A stretch of DNA of 64,000 bases. Origin: Spirochaetales bacterium. GTDB lineage: Bacteria > Spirochaetota > Leptospiria > Leptospirales > Leptonemataceae. Position numbers and translations under genes: made by a program. Location of the stretch: NCBI GenBank assembly GCA_024233935.1, contig JACKOY010000017.1:1-64000 (forward strand), read 5' to 3'. Of the stretch, positions 15,802 to 24,622 are shown piece by piece; positions within the stretch are counted from its first letter, which is position 1, and every line of letters starts with the position of its first letter. The notes beneath the pieces are model-generated. The model ran no database searches, was not told where the DNA came from, and saw only the letters and a program-made list of their open reading frames with translations.

Positions 15802-18355
15802 TCTGATCGTGAACGGCAAGCGCGTCTGAATCCCGCGGCGCCAGGCTCAGGGCCTCTCGAATAATCTTTGTCGCCCGGTCCCGGTGAAAGAGTTTGCGGT
15901 GCGCATCGGCCAGGGTAATTAAGTTTCGTAACATCGTTCGATTGCGGGTGCGCACACGTTCACAGTATTCCGCCGCCCGGGGCGCGTCGTCAAAAGCGTT
16001 GTGAGCAAAACCGGCGAGATACAGGGCATCCGTGTCGGCCGGGTGCTGATCCACGTAGCGCGCCAGATACTGGGCCGCCAGTTCATATTCTTCCAGCGCC
16101 ACGGCGGCCCGGGCCGCAAGGCGCAAGGCCCCCGAATTTCCCCGGCCCGTTAGCAGCGGCTGCAGGGTTGCCAGAGCGGAACTGAATTGTCCGGTCGCCA
16201 CGGCGCGCTCCGCTTTTTCAATGCGCTGCACGAGCCCGGAATCCACGTCAGAAGACTCGACGGCTGTCTCGGGAAAGAACCCGACCCGGAGCAAGGACAG
16301 GTCATCCGTAAAGGAACCCGCCCGGGCCAGGCCCGCGTGGATGGCGCTCAGATCTCCTCCCGTGCGCTCAACCACTTCGAGGAATAGCTGCTCGTCTTCG
16401 TTGAGGCGACGGTGTCCGTCACGGGTCACCTCTAAATCGTCCCGCCCATCGGTGCCACAGATCACAATGTCCCCGGGTTTGAGTCTGTGGGTGGCCACTT
16501 GAAGTGTGCCCAGGCGCTCTTCGATGCCCAACTTCATCAGCGGCGCCGCGCCGTGCAGATAGCGCGCAACACCGCCGCGCAGGTGAACAGCGGGCGGATG
16601 TTCCGCATTGATATGATAAAGCACGCCGGACTCGTTGTCGAGCAAGCCGACGATCGCGGAGGCCAGCATCTGGCCGTCGAACGACACAAAGACGCTCTGC
16701 AGTTCACGAAAACAGCTTTTGAGCCACCATTCCGGGGCACGGTCCTGGGCAAGGGCGGAGGTCTGCGTACGCGTTATTTGCGCCTTAAAGGCAGTGCCCA
16801 GAACAATGGCGCCCCCGGCGCCCTGCATGGATTTGCCCATCGCATCGCCGTTCAGAAAAGCGGTATAACTGCGCCCCCGCAGCACGATTGTATGCGCCGC
16901 AGAAAGGTCGCCGCCCAACTCCGCCTCCCACTTCTTAAACCGAAAACGTTTCTTCTGGCGAACAAGCAACTGCACATCAATGCTATCGTGGCTGGAAAAG
17001 TTTCCGCCGAGCGGTCCCAACAAGCGGGAGGTCAAGAAATAATCTGCATCTTGCTTGAGCTTCAACTCATGAATTTCATCAAGCGTGGCCTGCAGGCTTT
17101 CCGTGCGCTCCAGAACCTTGCGCTCAAGATCGTGCGTTAGTTCCTCCGCCCGCGCATGCACCTGCATGTAACGATGGCCCAGAATGGCGGTGATATTGGA
17201 AATCAGCACCAGGAATGCAAAGCGTGAGATGTGCGGTTGGTCAATGTAGCCAAGGTGCGAGAGTATATCATGGCCGGCTGCAACCATGATGACCAGCAAT
17301 CCCACCATCAGGCGCAACGCGTACCGGTTCTTCTTGAATATGTGCCAGCCCACGAACAACAAACCGTACGCCAGAAACGGAATGGCCGTATAATTCCAGA
17401 TGGTTAAGCAGAGTGTTGCAGTGGGGAGCGAGCCGAACGCAGTAAAGATCGCGAGTATTCCGTAAAAGACAGAGTAGGCAACCGCCACGCGATCCAGTCG
17501 CCGCTCCAGGAAGTCGCGGAAGAAGAGTGCGAGTAGTGGGCCCAGAGCATATAGTAATATGTACTCCACTCGGGTTCGGATCATTACCTGCGAGCCAAAA
17601 ACCACGTCGCGCAGATTGCTCTGGAAAAACCAGTAGGCGCTGGCCAGACCGCAGAAAGCACCGAAGTACAGATTGTACAGGTCCACGCGCCGACGGGCAA
17701 ACAGGATAAGGTGGTACAAACCTCCGAAAGCGTATACTGCCAGCAGGGCAAAATGGAGGATTTCGTCGCCGTAAAAGTGCAACGCCGTTTGGTTCGCCTC
17801 ACCGACAAACGGGGGTGGATGCTGGATCTCCAGTGGGTACGGCGCCCGGGCGCGCAGAACAACATAAATGTAATCCGGACCGGTCGCTGAGGGAGCCGGG
17901 GCCGGCAGAGTAAGAAGACCGCGACGATCAAAGCCGCTTTTGTACGGATCTGACGAACCGAAGGAGCCGAATCGGTTTGCGTCCAGATAAAATTCCGCGA
18001 CGTCGCTGGTTGTGCCGCTGAAAAAAGCCAGCGCCTTGCCGGAACGCAAGAGCCGCGACTGCAGATCCGAAAGCGGATGGCGCACCGTAACGACCGTCGG
18101 CGAAGCAGTCTCCGTTTTCAGGAGAGGGAAGCTCCTTAATGGAAACGATGCCGTGCGCCAGGCGCCCTGATTGCCACCGCCGAGATAGGAAGCCTCGAAA
18201 CCGTTCCGGAATTGCCATTGATCAACAAGCAGTTGGGTTCCTGACGGAACGCCACAGGCAGTAAGCAGACACACCAGCGAAAGAAAGCATACACGATAGC
18301 GGACCGGTTTGGGCGGTTGAACAAAAGAGCGAGCCGGCCGATCGTGGTGTTCCAT
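15785..18355 (-). CDS. 7TM-DISM receptor with SpoIIE-type phosphatase and C-terminal TPR repeats
   Basis: About 856 residues from the chosen ATG. A lipobox-like signal (FLSLVCLLTAC) is followed by an extracellular sugar-binding-like domain (about 30-185), seven membrane helices (about 190-400), a coiled coil (about 405-440: HARAEELTHDLERKVLERTE), a SpoIIE/PP2C-like domain with GDAMGKSMQGAGGAIV and GTDGRDDLEVTRDG, and two or three TPR repeats at the C-terminus. Extracellular ligand binding would control phosphatase activity on a partner-switch protein. Upstream in-frame starts at 18430 and 18505 are possible; the latter would run into the neighbouring thiamine-enzyme gene, and the lipoprotein signal favours the shorter form. 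Confidence 0.8.
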   Translation of the reverse strand: MEHHDRPARSFVQPPKPVRYRVCFLSLVCLLTACGVPSGTQLLVDQWQFRNGFEASYLGGGNQGAWRTASFPLRSFPLLKTETASPTVVTVRHPLSDLQSRLLRSGKALAFFSGTTSDVAEFYLDANRFGSFGSSDPYKSGFDRRGLLTLPAPAPSATGPDYIYVVLRARAPYPLEIQHPPPFVGEANQTALHFYGDEILHFALLAVYAFGGLYHLILFARRRVDLYNLYFGAFCGLASAYWFFQSNLRDVVFGSQVMIRTRVEYILLYALGPLLALFFRDFLERRLDRVAVAYSVFYGILAIFTAFGSLPTATLCLTIWNYTAIPFLAYGLLFVGWHIFKKNRYALRLMVGLLVIMVAAGHDILSHLGYIDQPHISRFAFLVLISNITAILGHRYMQVHARAEELTHDLERKVLERTESLQATLDEIHELKLKQDADYFLTSRLLGPLGGNFSSHDSIDVQLLVRQKKRFRFKKWEAELGGDLSAAHTIVLRGRSYTAFLNGDAMGKSMQGAGGAIVLGTAFKAQITRTQTSALAQDRAPEWWLKSCFRELQSVFVSFDGQMLASAIVGLLDNESGVLYHINAEHPPAVHLRGGVARYLHGAAPLMKLGIEERLGTLQVATHRLKPGDIVICGTDGRDDLEVTRDGHRRLNEDEQLFLEVVERTGGDLSAIHAGLARAGSFTDDLSLLRVGFFPETAVESSDVDSGLVQRIEKAERAVATGQFSSALATLQPLLTGRGNSGALRLAARAAVALEEYELAAQYLARYVDQHPADTDALYLAGFAHNAFDDAPRAAEYCERVRTRNRTMLRNLITLADAHRKLFHRDRATKIIREALSLAPRDSDALAVHDQIMAMR

Positions 18356-18440
18356 AGGGGAAGGTCCAAGCCATGGTGACTTGCGAGGGGTCTGTAAAGC
18401 AGAAATACGAACTCCCGGCTGCCGCTCCATATAATAAAGT

Positions 18441-19397
18441 TCATTTAATATATGCGATGGTGATTCCTGGCAAAAAGCCGCCTTCGGTTGCCCTTGCGAC
18501 TCCAATGGCGTCGAGCAACGCTATCGGTCCGGTGGCCCGGTAGTATAGCGGCAATCCCGCGCCAATGGCGGCCATGAGGCTGCCGGTGGCGGCCTGCAAC
18601 TCGGCGTCCCCCGCCGGCCAGATCAAGGCGCAATCATTACGGGCCAGATAAAAGCCCAACGCAAGGTCAATGTTGTAGCGCGCCACTCCCAGGCCGTTGG
18701 CAATGCAGGTCGCCTCTAAGCCCCGCAGCATCGGACGCAGTTGTCTGGGAATCGCCCCGGCGGCGACGTAGAGGCCCGCTTCTGGTTCTGCGGGCCGGGT
18801 TTCCGAGAGTGGCAACGCAGGGATGCGCGCCAGCAAACGTCGAAACAGAAACGGGTACTCGATTTCCAATCGGACCGGCCCCGGGGCAGGCACTTCAATA
18901 TTTATCTCCGCCGAACGGAAGCTTTCTCCAAGGCAAAGACGCCGCGCCAGTTCCAGATGACCGGGCAGTTGCTCGGCGCTTTCGACCCGTAGAGTGTAAG
19001 AAGCCTGTGGGCCCAGTAGTTTGCTCGTGTCCAGGCCCTGAAAGACACGGCCGAGGCGCGCTCGTTTTTGGGCCGGATGAATCGGGCTTATGTAAAGCAC
19101 GGGCCGCTTCCCCAGGCGGGCCGAGGCCATGGCCGGTAGTTCATTGGCAACTCCCGGTCCGAGAGTGTCGAGCACGATGGCCGGCCTGCCACTGGCCAGA
19201 GCGTAACCTTCCGCCTGGAATCCTCCCGACCATTCCGATGCCGGGACAACGAGTTGGAGCCGCCGGTCCCGACCGAGGGCGTCCCAGATCGACAGCAGTT
19301 GTGCGCCCGGAATGGAGAATACGATCTTGTGACCGAACTCGTCCAGAAGTCTCGCAAGGAAGCCCCCGCCATCGCCTGAATAGACATTCGTCCTCAT
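18441..19397 (-). CDS. thiamine-diphosphate enzyme, PYR-domain subunit
   Basis: A 318-residue protein with the N-terminal pyrimidine-binding (PYR) domain of acetolactate synthase/decarboxylase-type enzymes: FGHKIVFSIPGAQLLSIWDA, the glutamate (E55) in VVPASEWSGGFQAEGYALAS, and the LDTLGPGVANELPAMASA loop. It lacks its own pyrophosphate-binding domain; the C-terminal 140 residues are less clear. The ATG overlaps the stop of the preceding 587-residue ThDP gene by 4 nt, so the two are coupled. E55 matches the catalytic glutamate that activates the cofactor, which seems missing from the partner's own degenerate PYR region. The pair probably works as a heteromer. Substrate unknown. Confidence 0.7.
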   Translation of the reverse strand: MRTNVYSGDGGGFLARLLDEFGHKIVFSIPGAQLLSIWDALGRDRRLQLVVPASEWSGGFQAEGYALASGRPAIVLDTLGPGVANELPAMASARLGKRPVLYISPIHPAQKRARLGRVFQGLDTSKLLGPQASYTLRVESAEQLPGHLELARRLCLGESFRSAEINIEVPAPGPVRLEIEYPFLFRRLLARIPALPLSETRPAEPEAGLYVAAGAIPRQLRPMLRGLEATCIANGLGVARYNIDLALGFYLARNDCALIWPAGDAELQAATGSLMAAIGAGLPLYYRATGPIALLDAIGVARATEGGFLPGITIAYIK

Positions 19398-21157
19398 CGG
19401 ACCATGCTCAGGCGTAGAAGTATCCAGAGCACCCGGCGCGGAAGTCGGCGTCGAAACCAGGCCCGCACAAACGACCATAAAAATCGCGCGCGTCTTTGTC
19501 CGAGCACATAATCAATCTCGGCCAGCGCAAAGTTGAGACCGGCGAAGGGAACGCTATCGCGGCGCACCAGTACTTCCACCAGCAACGGACCCGAAGCCGC
19601 CTGTGCCCGGGTCAAGGCCTCTGCCAGTTCTTCGCCGCGCTCAACGCGGATCGTTTCCAGACCCATGGAAGCGGCAATGGAGGCGTGATTGCTGGCGGGT
19701 AATTCGGTCGCATGATAGCGGCCGCCGAACAGAAAGGTTTGCTCGAGTCGAATAGATCCCCATCCTTCATTGTTGAAAAGAAAGATGACCACCCGGGCGC
19801 GTTCTTCAACCAGTTTCGCAAGGGCGGCTGTCTGGTAGCGAAAGGAGCCGTCGCCCAACACCACCCACACAGTTTGCCCCGGCGCCCGGGCAAGCGCGCC
19901 TGCGCACCAGCCCAGGCTCACACCAATGCTTGCCATCAGGTCGGGGTACAGGATCGGCCGTAGCCAGAGGAACGACCAGAGCCACATGCCGCAGCCGTTG
20001 CCTTCCGCGGCGAAGATCGTTTCGGAGGGGGCCGCATCGACGATCTGGTGAGCGACAAAGCCCGGGTCGATGGGAGCCCCGGTTCTTTCGGTGTATTCGC
20101 GTATCAGTTTTTGAAAGGCGTCTCCATGTCGCTCAATGCGACCGCGCCACAGGGCCCTTGCTTCCGAGCTGGGTCGTTGCAAGACGGGTTGAGACTGATC
20201 GGGCCGCGTCCGTCGCAAAAGTTCGAGCAGACTCGCCGCGAAATCGCCGGCGTAGCTGTTTACGAACAACTGAACACGTTCGTCCTGACGCCAGATCTCC
20301 GGATGAACCTGAATGATCGTTGCGTCTGGCACCACGATGTCGTTGAGCCCCACAAGTTCGCTTTCTGTCAGACGCGCCCCAAGCGCGACCAGCAGGTCCG
20401 TTTCCAGAAACGCTTTCATCCAGGTGACGTGGTTAGGTGGCAACACCAGGAGGCCTCGGGCTTTTTCCAGCCAGTTCTGGAGAATGGCCGGTGGCGCACA
20501 CGCGGCGCCGCCGGTCAGAAGTAGCGGGCAGGCCATGCTGCGGGCCAGCTCCACGATCGCTTCCGGCGGATTCTCCAAAAGACTGCGCCGATCAATGAGC
20601 ATCGCCGGGCGGCGCGCGCGAATAAAATGACCAAAGGCGATCTCGTGATCAATCGTGGGCGCGAAACGGTCGCGAAACAGGGTGCGCTCGCGCCGTTCCT
20701 GACGACGTCGCCCCTGTTCCTGCAGAGCTTCGTCGAGGCGCGCACCGAGGGTGCTTGCGCCGGAGCCGCTTCGTGATCTGGCGACGACCACTATCGGACC
20801 GGACGCTCTGCTAATGCTTTCACAGACACTCTTGAGGTCCCGGCTGCCGCGCAGCAAATGAACGCTGCGGGCAACCGCTCCGGCGCTTTCGGCCACCGCC
20901 GCGCAGTCCGCGGCGGGCACCTGTAGCAGCACGCAGAGGTCGATATGATCTGCCCAGGCTGCCGGCAGGGCGGAAAGGGCCTCAAGACTGTCCGCCAGAC
21001 CCCGAACCATCGCCAGCCCCGGCCGCGCACTGCTACGGGCCCGGCCTTCGGCGGCAAGCACAGCCAGCCGGCCGTCCGGCATGGCGACAGTTCTTCGTCC
21101 CACGACGCCCGCTCCGGGTGCGCTGAAGATGGGATGGGAATCGCTGCGGGCTTTCAT
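19394..21157 (-). CDS. thiamine-diphosphate enzyme, large subunit (acetolactate synthase-like)
   Basis: About 587 residues. The first 170 resemble a PYR domain that has lost its active-site glutamate region (LAAEGRARSSARPGLAMVRG). Residues about 185-330 match the central TPP-enzyme domain (PLLLTGGAACAPPAILQNWL, VALGARLTESELVGLNDIVV). Residues about 385-540 are the pyrophosphate-binding domain with the GDG-NN motif GDGSFRYQTAALAKLV...VVIFLFNNEGWGS. A basic C-terminal tail of about 45 residues follows. The next gene supplies an intact PYR domain. It could decarboxylate or ligate a 2-keto acid. The chosen ATG avoids an upstream TTG that has no ribosome-binding site. Confidence 0.75.
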   Translation of the reverse strand: MKARSDSHPIFSAPGAGVVGRRTVAMPDGRLAVLAAEGRARSSARPGLAMVRGLADSLEALSALPAAWADHIDLCVLLQVPAADCAAVAESAGAVARSVHLLRGSRDLKSVCESISRASGPIVVVARSRSGSGASTLGARLDEALQEQGRRRQERRERTLFRDRFAPTIDHEIAFGHFIRARRPAMLIDRRSLLENPPEAIVELARSMACPLLLTGGAACAPPAILQNWLEKARGLLVLPPNHVTWMKAFLETDLLVALGARLTESELVGLNDIVVPDATIIQVHPEIWRQDERVQLFVNSYAGDFAASLLELLRRTRPDQSQPVLQRPSSEARALWRGRIERHGDAFQKLIREYTERTGAPIDPGFVAHQIVDAAPSETIFAAEGNGCGMWLWSFLWLRPILYPDLMASIGVSLGWCAGALARAPGQTVWVVLGDGSFRYQTAALAKLVEERARVVIFLFNNEGWGSIRLEQTFLFGGRYHATELPASNHASIAASMGLETIRVERGEELAEALTRAQAASGPLLVEVLVRRDSVPFAGLNFALAEIDYVLGQRRARFLWSFVRAWFRRRLPRRVLWILLRLSMVR

Positions 21158-21328
21158 TTTTGATGCACGACCGAGCGGTCTCAAGGCAGGAGGAAGGCCC
21201 GATCGCGCTTCGCAACCAAATTCAAGGCCCTGACTTTCCGGTGCGGGATCATTTTTTCTCGAAAACCGCTATCGGCACTTTTATATTGGCTACCAGCGGG
21301 CCGAAATTGACGAAACGGGGTGATTCGG

Positions 21329-22084
21329 ATGCAACTGGCTGGGCGTTGGAATACATTGGTTATGTCTCTTGTAGGGGGGGCATTGGTCGGGCTTGCGATT
21401 CCGGTGTTTGGACAGAATCAAAGTCAGGAAGCAGACCCCCATGAACAGTTGTTCGCGCCTGCAGATGAAATGCGCACGTGCCTGTTTCGCGAGGACCAGC
21501 CCGAGATTCCGGCCGACGGACTGATTTTTCATTCCAGCACCCTGGGTAACAACCCGCAGGAAGGCATCTACCAGGAAGAGATGGAACGCCTGCTTCGCAT
21601 TGAAATCCGGAATGTCGCCGATGCGGTGGCAGATGCGACCACGAAGCACCGGGAACTGGCCCGGTTGTTCCCCAGCTACAGCCGTTACTACGAAATCGCC
21701 CTGGAGGACGATCCGGGCACCTGGAATGGAAACGACTTCGTAAACTACAAGAAGGTCATCGCCTTTCACTTTGACGTCGATGGCAAGATGAGCTGCATAG
21801 TGCTCGATGCCGAGCGGCGTTCGATTTACATGGAGACGGCCTGGACCCGCAAACTGATGCGCCTGTATTTGCCGGAAAACATCCAGAGTATCGAGTTGCA
21901 CACCTTTCGCCATAATTATCAAACACGCAACCGGCTGGACGAGGCCGCGGCGGAAGTGCAACTGGAGGCGCTTCGCATGGTCTACCTCGATCTGCGGTCG
22001 GCGCTTTATCGCATGGACATGCAGATCGCGGCCTTTTATGATCGGCGCAATCAGCTCAATAGCTGGCAGGTTGACCTGGATTAA
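21329..22084 (+). CDS. exported protein of unknown function
   Basis: A 251-residue protein with a signal peptide (hydrophobic stretch LVMSLVGGALVGLAIPVFGQ, cleavage likely after the GQ region) and a soluble acidic mature part containing EEMERLLRIEIRNVADAVAD and VIAFHFDVDGKMSCIVLDAE. I recognise no family. An in-frame GTG lies 9 nt upstream; the ATG has GGGG 9 nt upstream. It is divergent from the ThDP genes and is followed 73 nt later by the DUF427 gene. Confidence 0.6.
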   Translation: MQLAGRWNTLVMSLVGGALVGLAIPVFGQNQSQEADPHEQLFAPADEMRTCLFREDQPEIPADGLIFHSSTLGNNPQEGIYQEEMERLLRIEIRNVADAVADATTKHRELARLFPSYSRYYEIALEDDPGTWNGNDFVNYKKVIAFHFDVDGKMSCIVLDAERRSIYMETAWTRKLMRLYLPENIQSIELHTFRHNYQTRNRLDEAAAEVQLEALRMVYLDLRSALYRMDMQIAAFYDRRNQLNSWQVDLD

Positions 22085-22157
22085 GAGTTCCCGTCATCGG
22101 TCGGCTTATCGCATGTAACCCCCGCCGTCGGCCCGCGTCCCAAGCAAAGGAGTAGTC

Positions 22158-22442
22158 ATGCCACGGGCCTTTGTTAACGACCAGGTAATCGCGGAGAGCG
22201 AGCATTTTGAATCGGTGGAGGGCAATGTCTATTTCCCGCCGTCGGCCCTGGTGCGCCAATTCTTTCGAGAAAGCGACACCCACACAACCTGCGGGTGGAA
22301 GGGGGAGGCCAGCTACTACGATCTCGTCGTCGACGAGAACGTGCTGAAGGATGCTGCCTGGTATTACGCCAATCCAAAGGCCGCCGCAATCAACATTCGT
22401 GACCATGTGGCCTTTGACCGCCGGGTTCGAGTCGAAACCTGA
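22158..22442 (+). CDS. DUF427 domain protein
   Basis: A 94-residue protein that matches the DUF427 family over its whole length: FVNDQVIAESEHFESVEGNV, YFPPSALV, TTCGWKGEASYYDLVVDE and the C-terminal DAAWYYANPKAAAINIRDHV. Small single-domain beta proteins of this type have no agreed function. The ATG is preceded by AAAGGAG 6 nt upstream. The DUF6463-like membrane gene follows 33 nt later on the same strand. Confidence 0.88.
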   Translation: MPRAFVNDQVIAESEHFESVEGNVYFPPSALVRQFFRESDTHTTCGWKGEASYYDLVVDENVLKDAAWYYANPKAAAINIRDHVAFDRRVRVET

Positions 22443-22475
22443 TACGCTAAAAACGCTTTTCGCGCCGGGAGCGGC

Positions 22476-22862
22476 GTGAAAGATAGCGTCATGCAGTGGT
22501 GGCGCTATAGTGGGGCCTTCCTGATTTGTACGGCGGTGTTCCATTTGCTTTTCGGAACCTTTGTCGGGATCCCGGCTTTGCGGGGCATTGTGAGCGAAGG
22601 TATATATAACACGATCGGGACGGATCTGGAGCGCAACGCGGTGGTCTGGTTTCTGGTGTCCGGTGTGCTGTTGCTTCTTCTGGGACAATTCGCGCGCTAC
22701 TACACCCGACAGCACGATCGACCCGTGCCGCGTTTTGTGGGCTGGTATCTGCTGGTTACCTCGATCGCAGGCATTGTGCTCATACCACTTTCCGGGTTCT
22801 GGTTGCTCTTCCCGCAGGGTCTGTTGATCCTGCTGGCGCCCGGCCCTGAACCTCAGGCGTAA
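22476..22862 (+). CDS. DUF6463-like four-helix membrane protein
   Basis: A 128-residue protein with four predicted membrane helices (residues about 10-28, 54-72, 86-104, 106-122) and the arrangement seen in DUF6463 proteins: WWRYSGAFLICTAVFHLLFG, VVWFLVSGVLLLLLGQFARY, VPRFVGWYLLVTSIAGIVLI. Function is unknown. It starts at GTG with GGGAG 5 nt upstream; an ATG 15 nt later is an alternative. Confidence 0.7.
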   Translation: MKDSVMQWWRYSGAFLICTAVFHLLFGTFVGIPALRGIVSEGIYNTIGTDLERNAVVWFLVSGVLLLLLGQFARYYTRQHDRPVPRFVGWYLLVTSIAGIVLIPLSGFWLLFPQGLLILLAPGPEPQA

Positions 22863-22999
22863 CCAATTGCTCTGAAGGTGGCAGAACCGCGCGACCGATT
22901 GGCTCCTGGTTGATTGTTTCCGGCCACACTCTGACCGCCATTGCCCGAATCAAAGAAGCTCCAAAAACCTGTCGGGCCTGACCGTGATCCGCCAACCGC

Positions 23000-24547
23000 T
23001 CAGCTGCAACAGCCGTGTCGGAATCCGTCGATTGTGAAGGGTTGCTGCACGAAAGGATGAAATGTGTAGAGCCCATTCGGATGATTGACCAGGATATAGT
23101 TCTGCCCGGCTTTTCGCACCACAACAAAACGCGCGTTGTCCGTGCTGCCTGCGTTTGTCAAATAGCCGGAAGAATAATCCGGCAGGCCGGTTGGTGTCAC
23201 ATCGAACGAATTGAAGCTCCTGAAATGGTCAATCTCGTAACGCACTTCGTTTCCCGGCAGGAAATCCCAGAAGCGCTTGTTGGAACTGAAAAACGAAATG
23301 TCGCTTCCAACGATCGAACTTTCCCGGTGATAGCGAAACTGACGTTGCGACAAAAGCCAGCGTTCCAGATTCTGGTCGCGTTCGACTCCGCCCGGCTCCC
23401 ATTGCACACTTTCCGCTACGCTTAAAAGATTATTGAAATGCCGATACCACAGCTGTTGGTCCTGCGCAAAGGTGCTGTTGCGCCGGATCATGTCGTAGCG
23501 GAAGTATTTGAGTCCGGTCCCGATGATCAGCGAGTATCCTGGTCCCTGTATCATCCACGCAGCGAGGTAAAAGCGGTCGTCGTTGTCCTGTTCCAGGGCA
23601 AGACCCGTGTACTGCAGCCCGTTGTTCAACGTGCCTTCGGCAATCTTCGTGATGCGCGCCGGGTTCAACTCCAGGTTCGCCATGGCGAGCGGTGCGCGAC
23701 CGATTAGAAAATTCTGTAACGCGGCCAGGGGGCTTACGGGCACGTTGGGCTGTAGTTCATAGATGACGCGGAACTCTGACACGCTTCCTACAGCATCGGC
23801 CCGGCCGGGCAGGCGAATGCATTGTAAAACCATCATGTTTGCGAAAGGACTTTCTTCTACGGTCCATCGGTCAGGAAGATGGCGCAGTCGGTAGGCGAAA
23901 AACCCGAGCTCAGGACCGGTGGATGCCTGTGTGCCCGCTTGCGGGACAGAAACCCGCACGTTGTTGAGTGACTGCCCGAGAGCAGGGATCACCTGTTGAA
24001 AAGCGGGCGCAGTTTCGGCCATCGCAATGACGGCCTGAAAACGGGAACCCGTAGAAAAAGCGTAGTAGGCTGTGTAACGTAGCCTGCCCTGCTGGTCGCG
24101 TGACACACGACTCTGAAATACATAACCCGCGCCGGAGGCCGTCACGCCCTGCTGTGGTCTTTCCGGATACACGCGCAGCGTCTGGCGCCCGCGTTCCATG
24201 CCTGTAATGCCGTTCAAAAGAAATTGGACCGCCGTCCAGGTGCGTTCGTCCGAGGGTTCGACGATGGTGATCGCTGAGCCGGCGTATTCGGGGGACGTGA
24301 TCGTCAGCGTGCTCTCGGCCGGATTTCCGGCCCAGTTTCCGGGCAAACTGAAGCGCAGTCTTTGAAATTCAATCGTGCTTTGTTCGACCGAACGGGTGCG
24401 GGGCGCGTCTTCGGGGATTGCGCGGGGTTCGCCCAGGTCGGCGGCGGCGCTGCTTTCGGCTTCCGATTCGGACAAAATTGGTGTCAGAGCGGTCAGGCCC
24501 GCCAGAAACACGACCGACGCCCGCAGAGTAAGATTCCTGAGAGTCAT
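23000..24547 (-). CDS. large exported protein of unknown function
   Basis: A 515-residue protein with an N-terminal signal peptide (LRASVVFLAGLTALTPIL). The mature part seems to have two similar beta-rich units. Each carries a segment of the type LRFSLPGNWAGNPAEST / YRLRHLPDRWTVEESPFANM followed by a membrane-protein-like strand pattern, recalling PsbP/DcrB-type folds. The C-terminal 100 residues end in FTIDGFRHGCCS. No catalytic motif is visible. It is co-directional with the cNMP/HATPase gene upstream (75-nt gap). Confidence 0.6.
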   Translation of the reverse strand: MTLRNLTLRASVVFLAGLTALTPILSESEAESSAAADLGEPRAIPEDAPRTRSVEQSTIEFQRLRFSLPGNWAGNPAESTLTITSPEYAGSAITIVEPSDERTWTAVQFLLNGITGMERGRQTLRVYPERPQQGVTASGAGYVFQSRVSRDQQGRLRYTAYYAFSTGSRFQAVIAMAETAPAFQQVIPALGQSLNNVRVSVPQAGTQASTGPELGFFAYRLRHLPDRWTVEESPFANMMVLQCIRLPGRADAVGSVSEFRVIYELQPNVPVSPLAALQNFLIGRAPLAMANLELNPARITKIAEGTLNNGLQYTGLALEQDNDDRFYLAAWMIQGPGYSLIIGTGLKYFRYDMIRRNSTFAQDQQLWYRHFNNLLSVAESVQWEPGGVERDQNLERWLLSQRQFRYHRESSIVGSDISFFSSNKRFWDFLPGNEVRYEIDHFRSFNSFDVTPTGLPDYSSGYLTNAGSTDNARFVVVRKAGQNYILVNHPNGLYTFHPFVQQPFTIDGFRHGCCS

Positions 24548-24622
24548 GATAGAACTAAGCCCGTCGGTGGCTCAGCCGCAAGCAGAAAACCCCCATCGGC
24601 GGTCGAGCCCGGGCTATCTCAA

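Noticed and set aside
18356..18505. N-terminal extension of the 7TM-DISM/SpoIIE protein
   Set aside because: It would overlap the preceding gene, has no ribosome-binding site, and would bury the lipoprotein signal peptide 65 residues inside.
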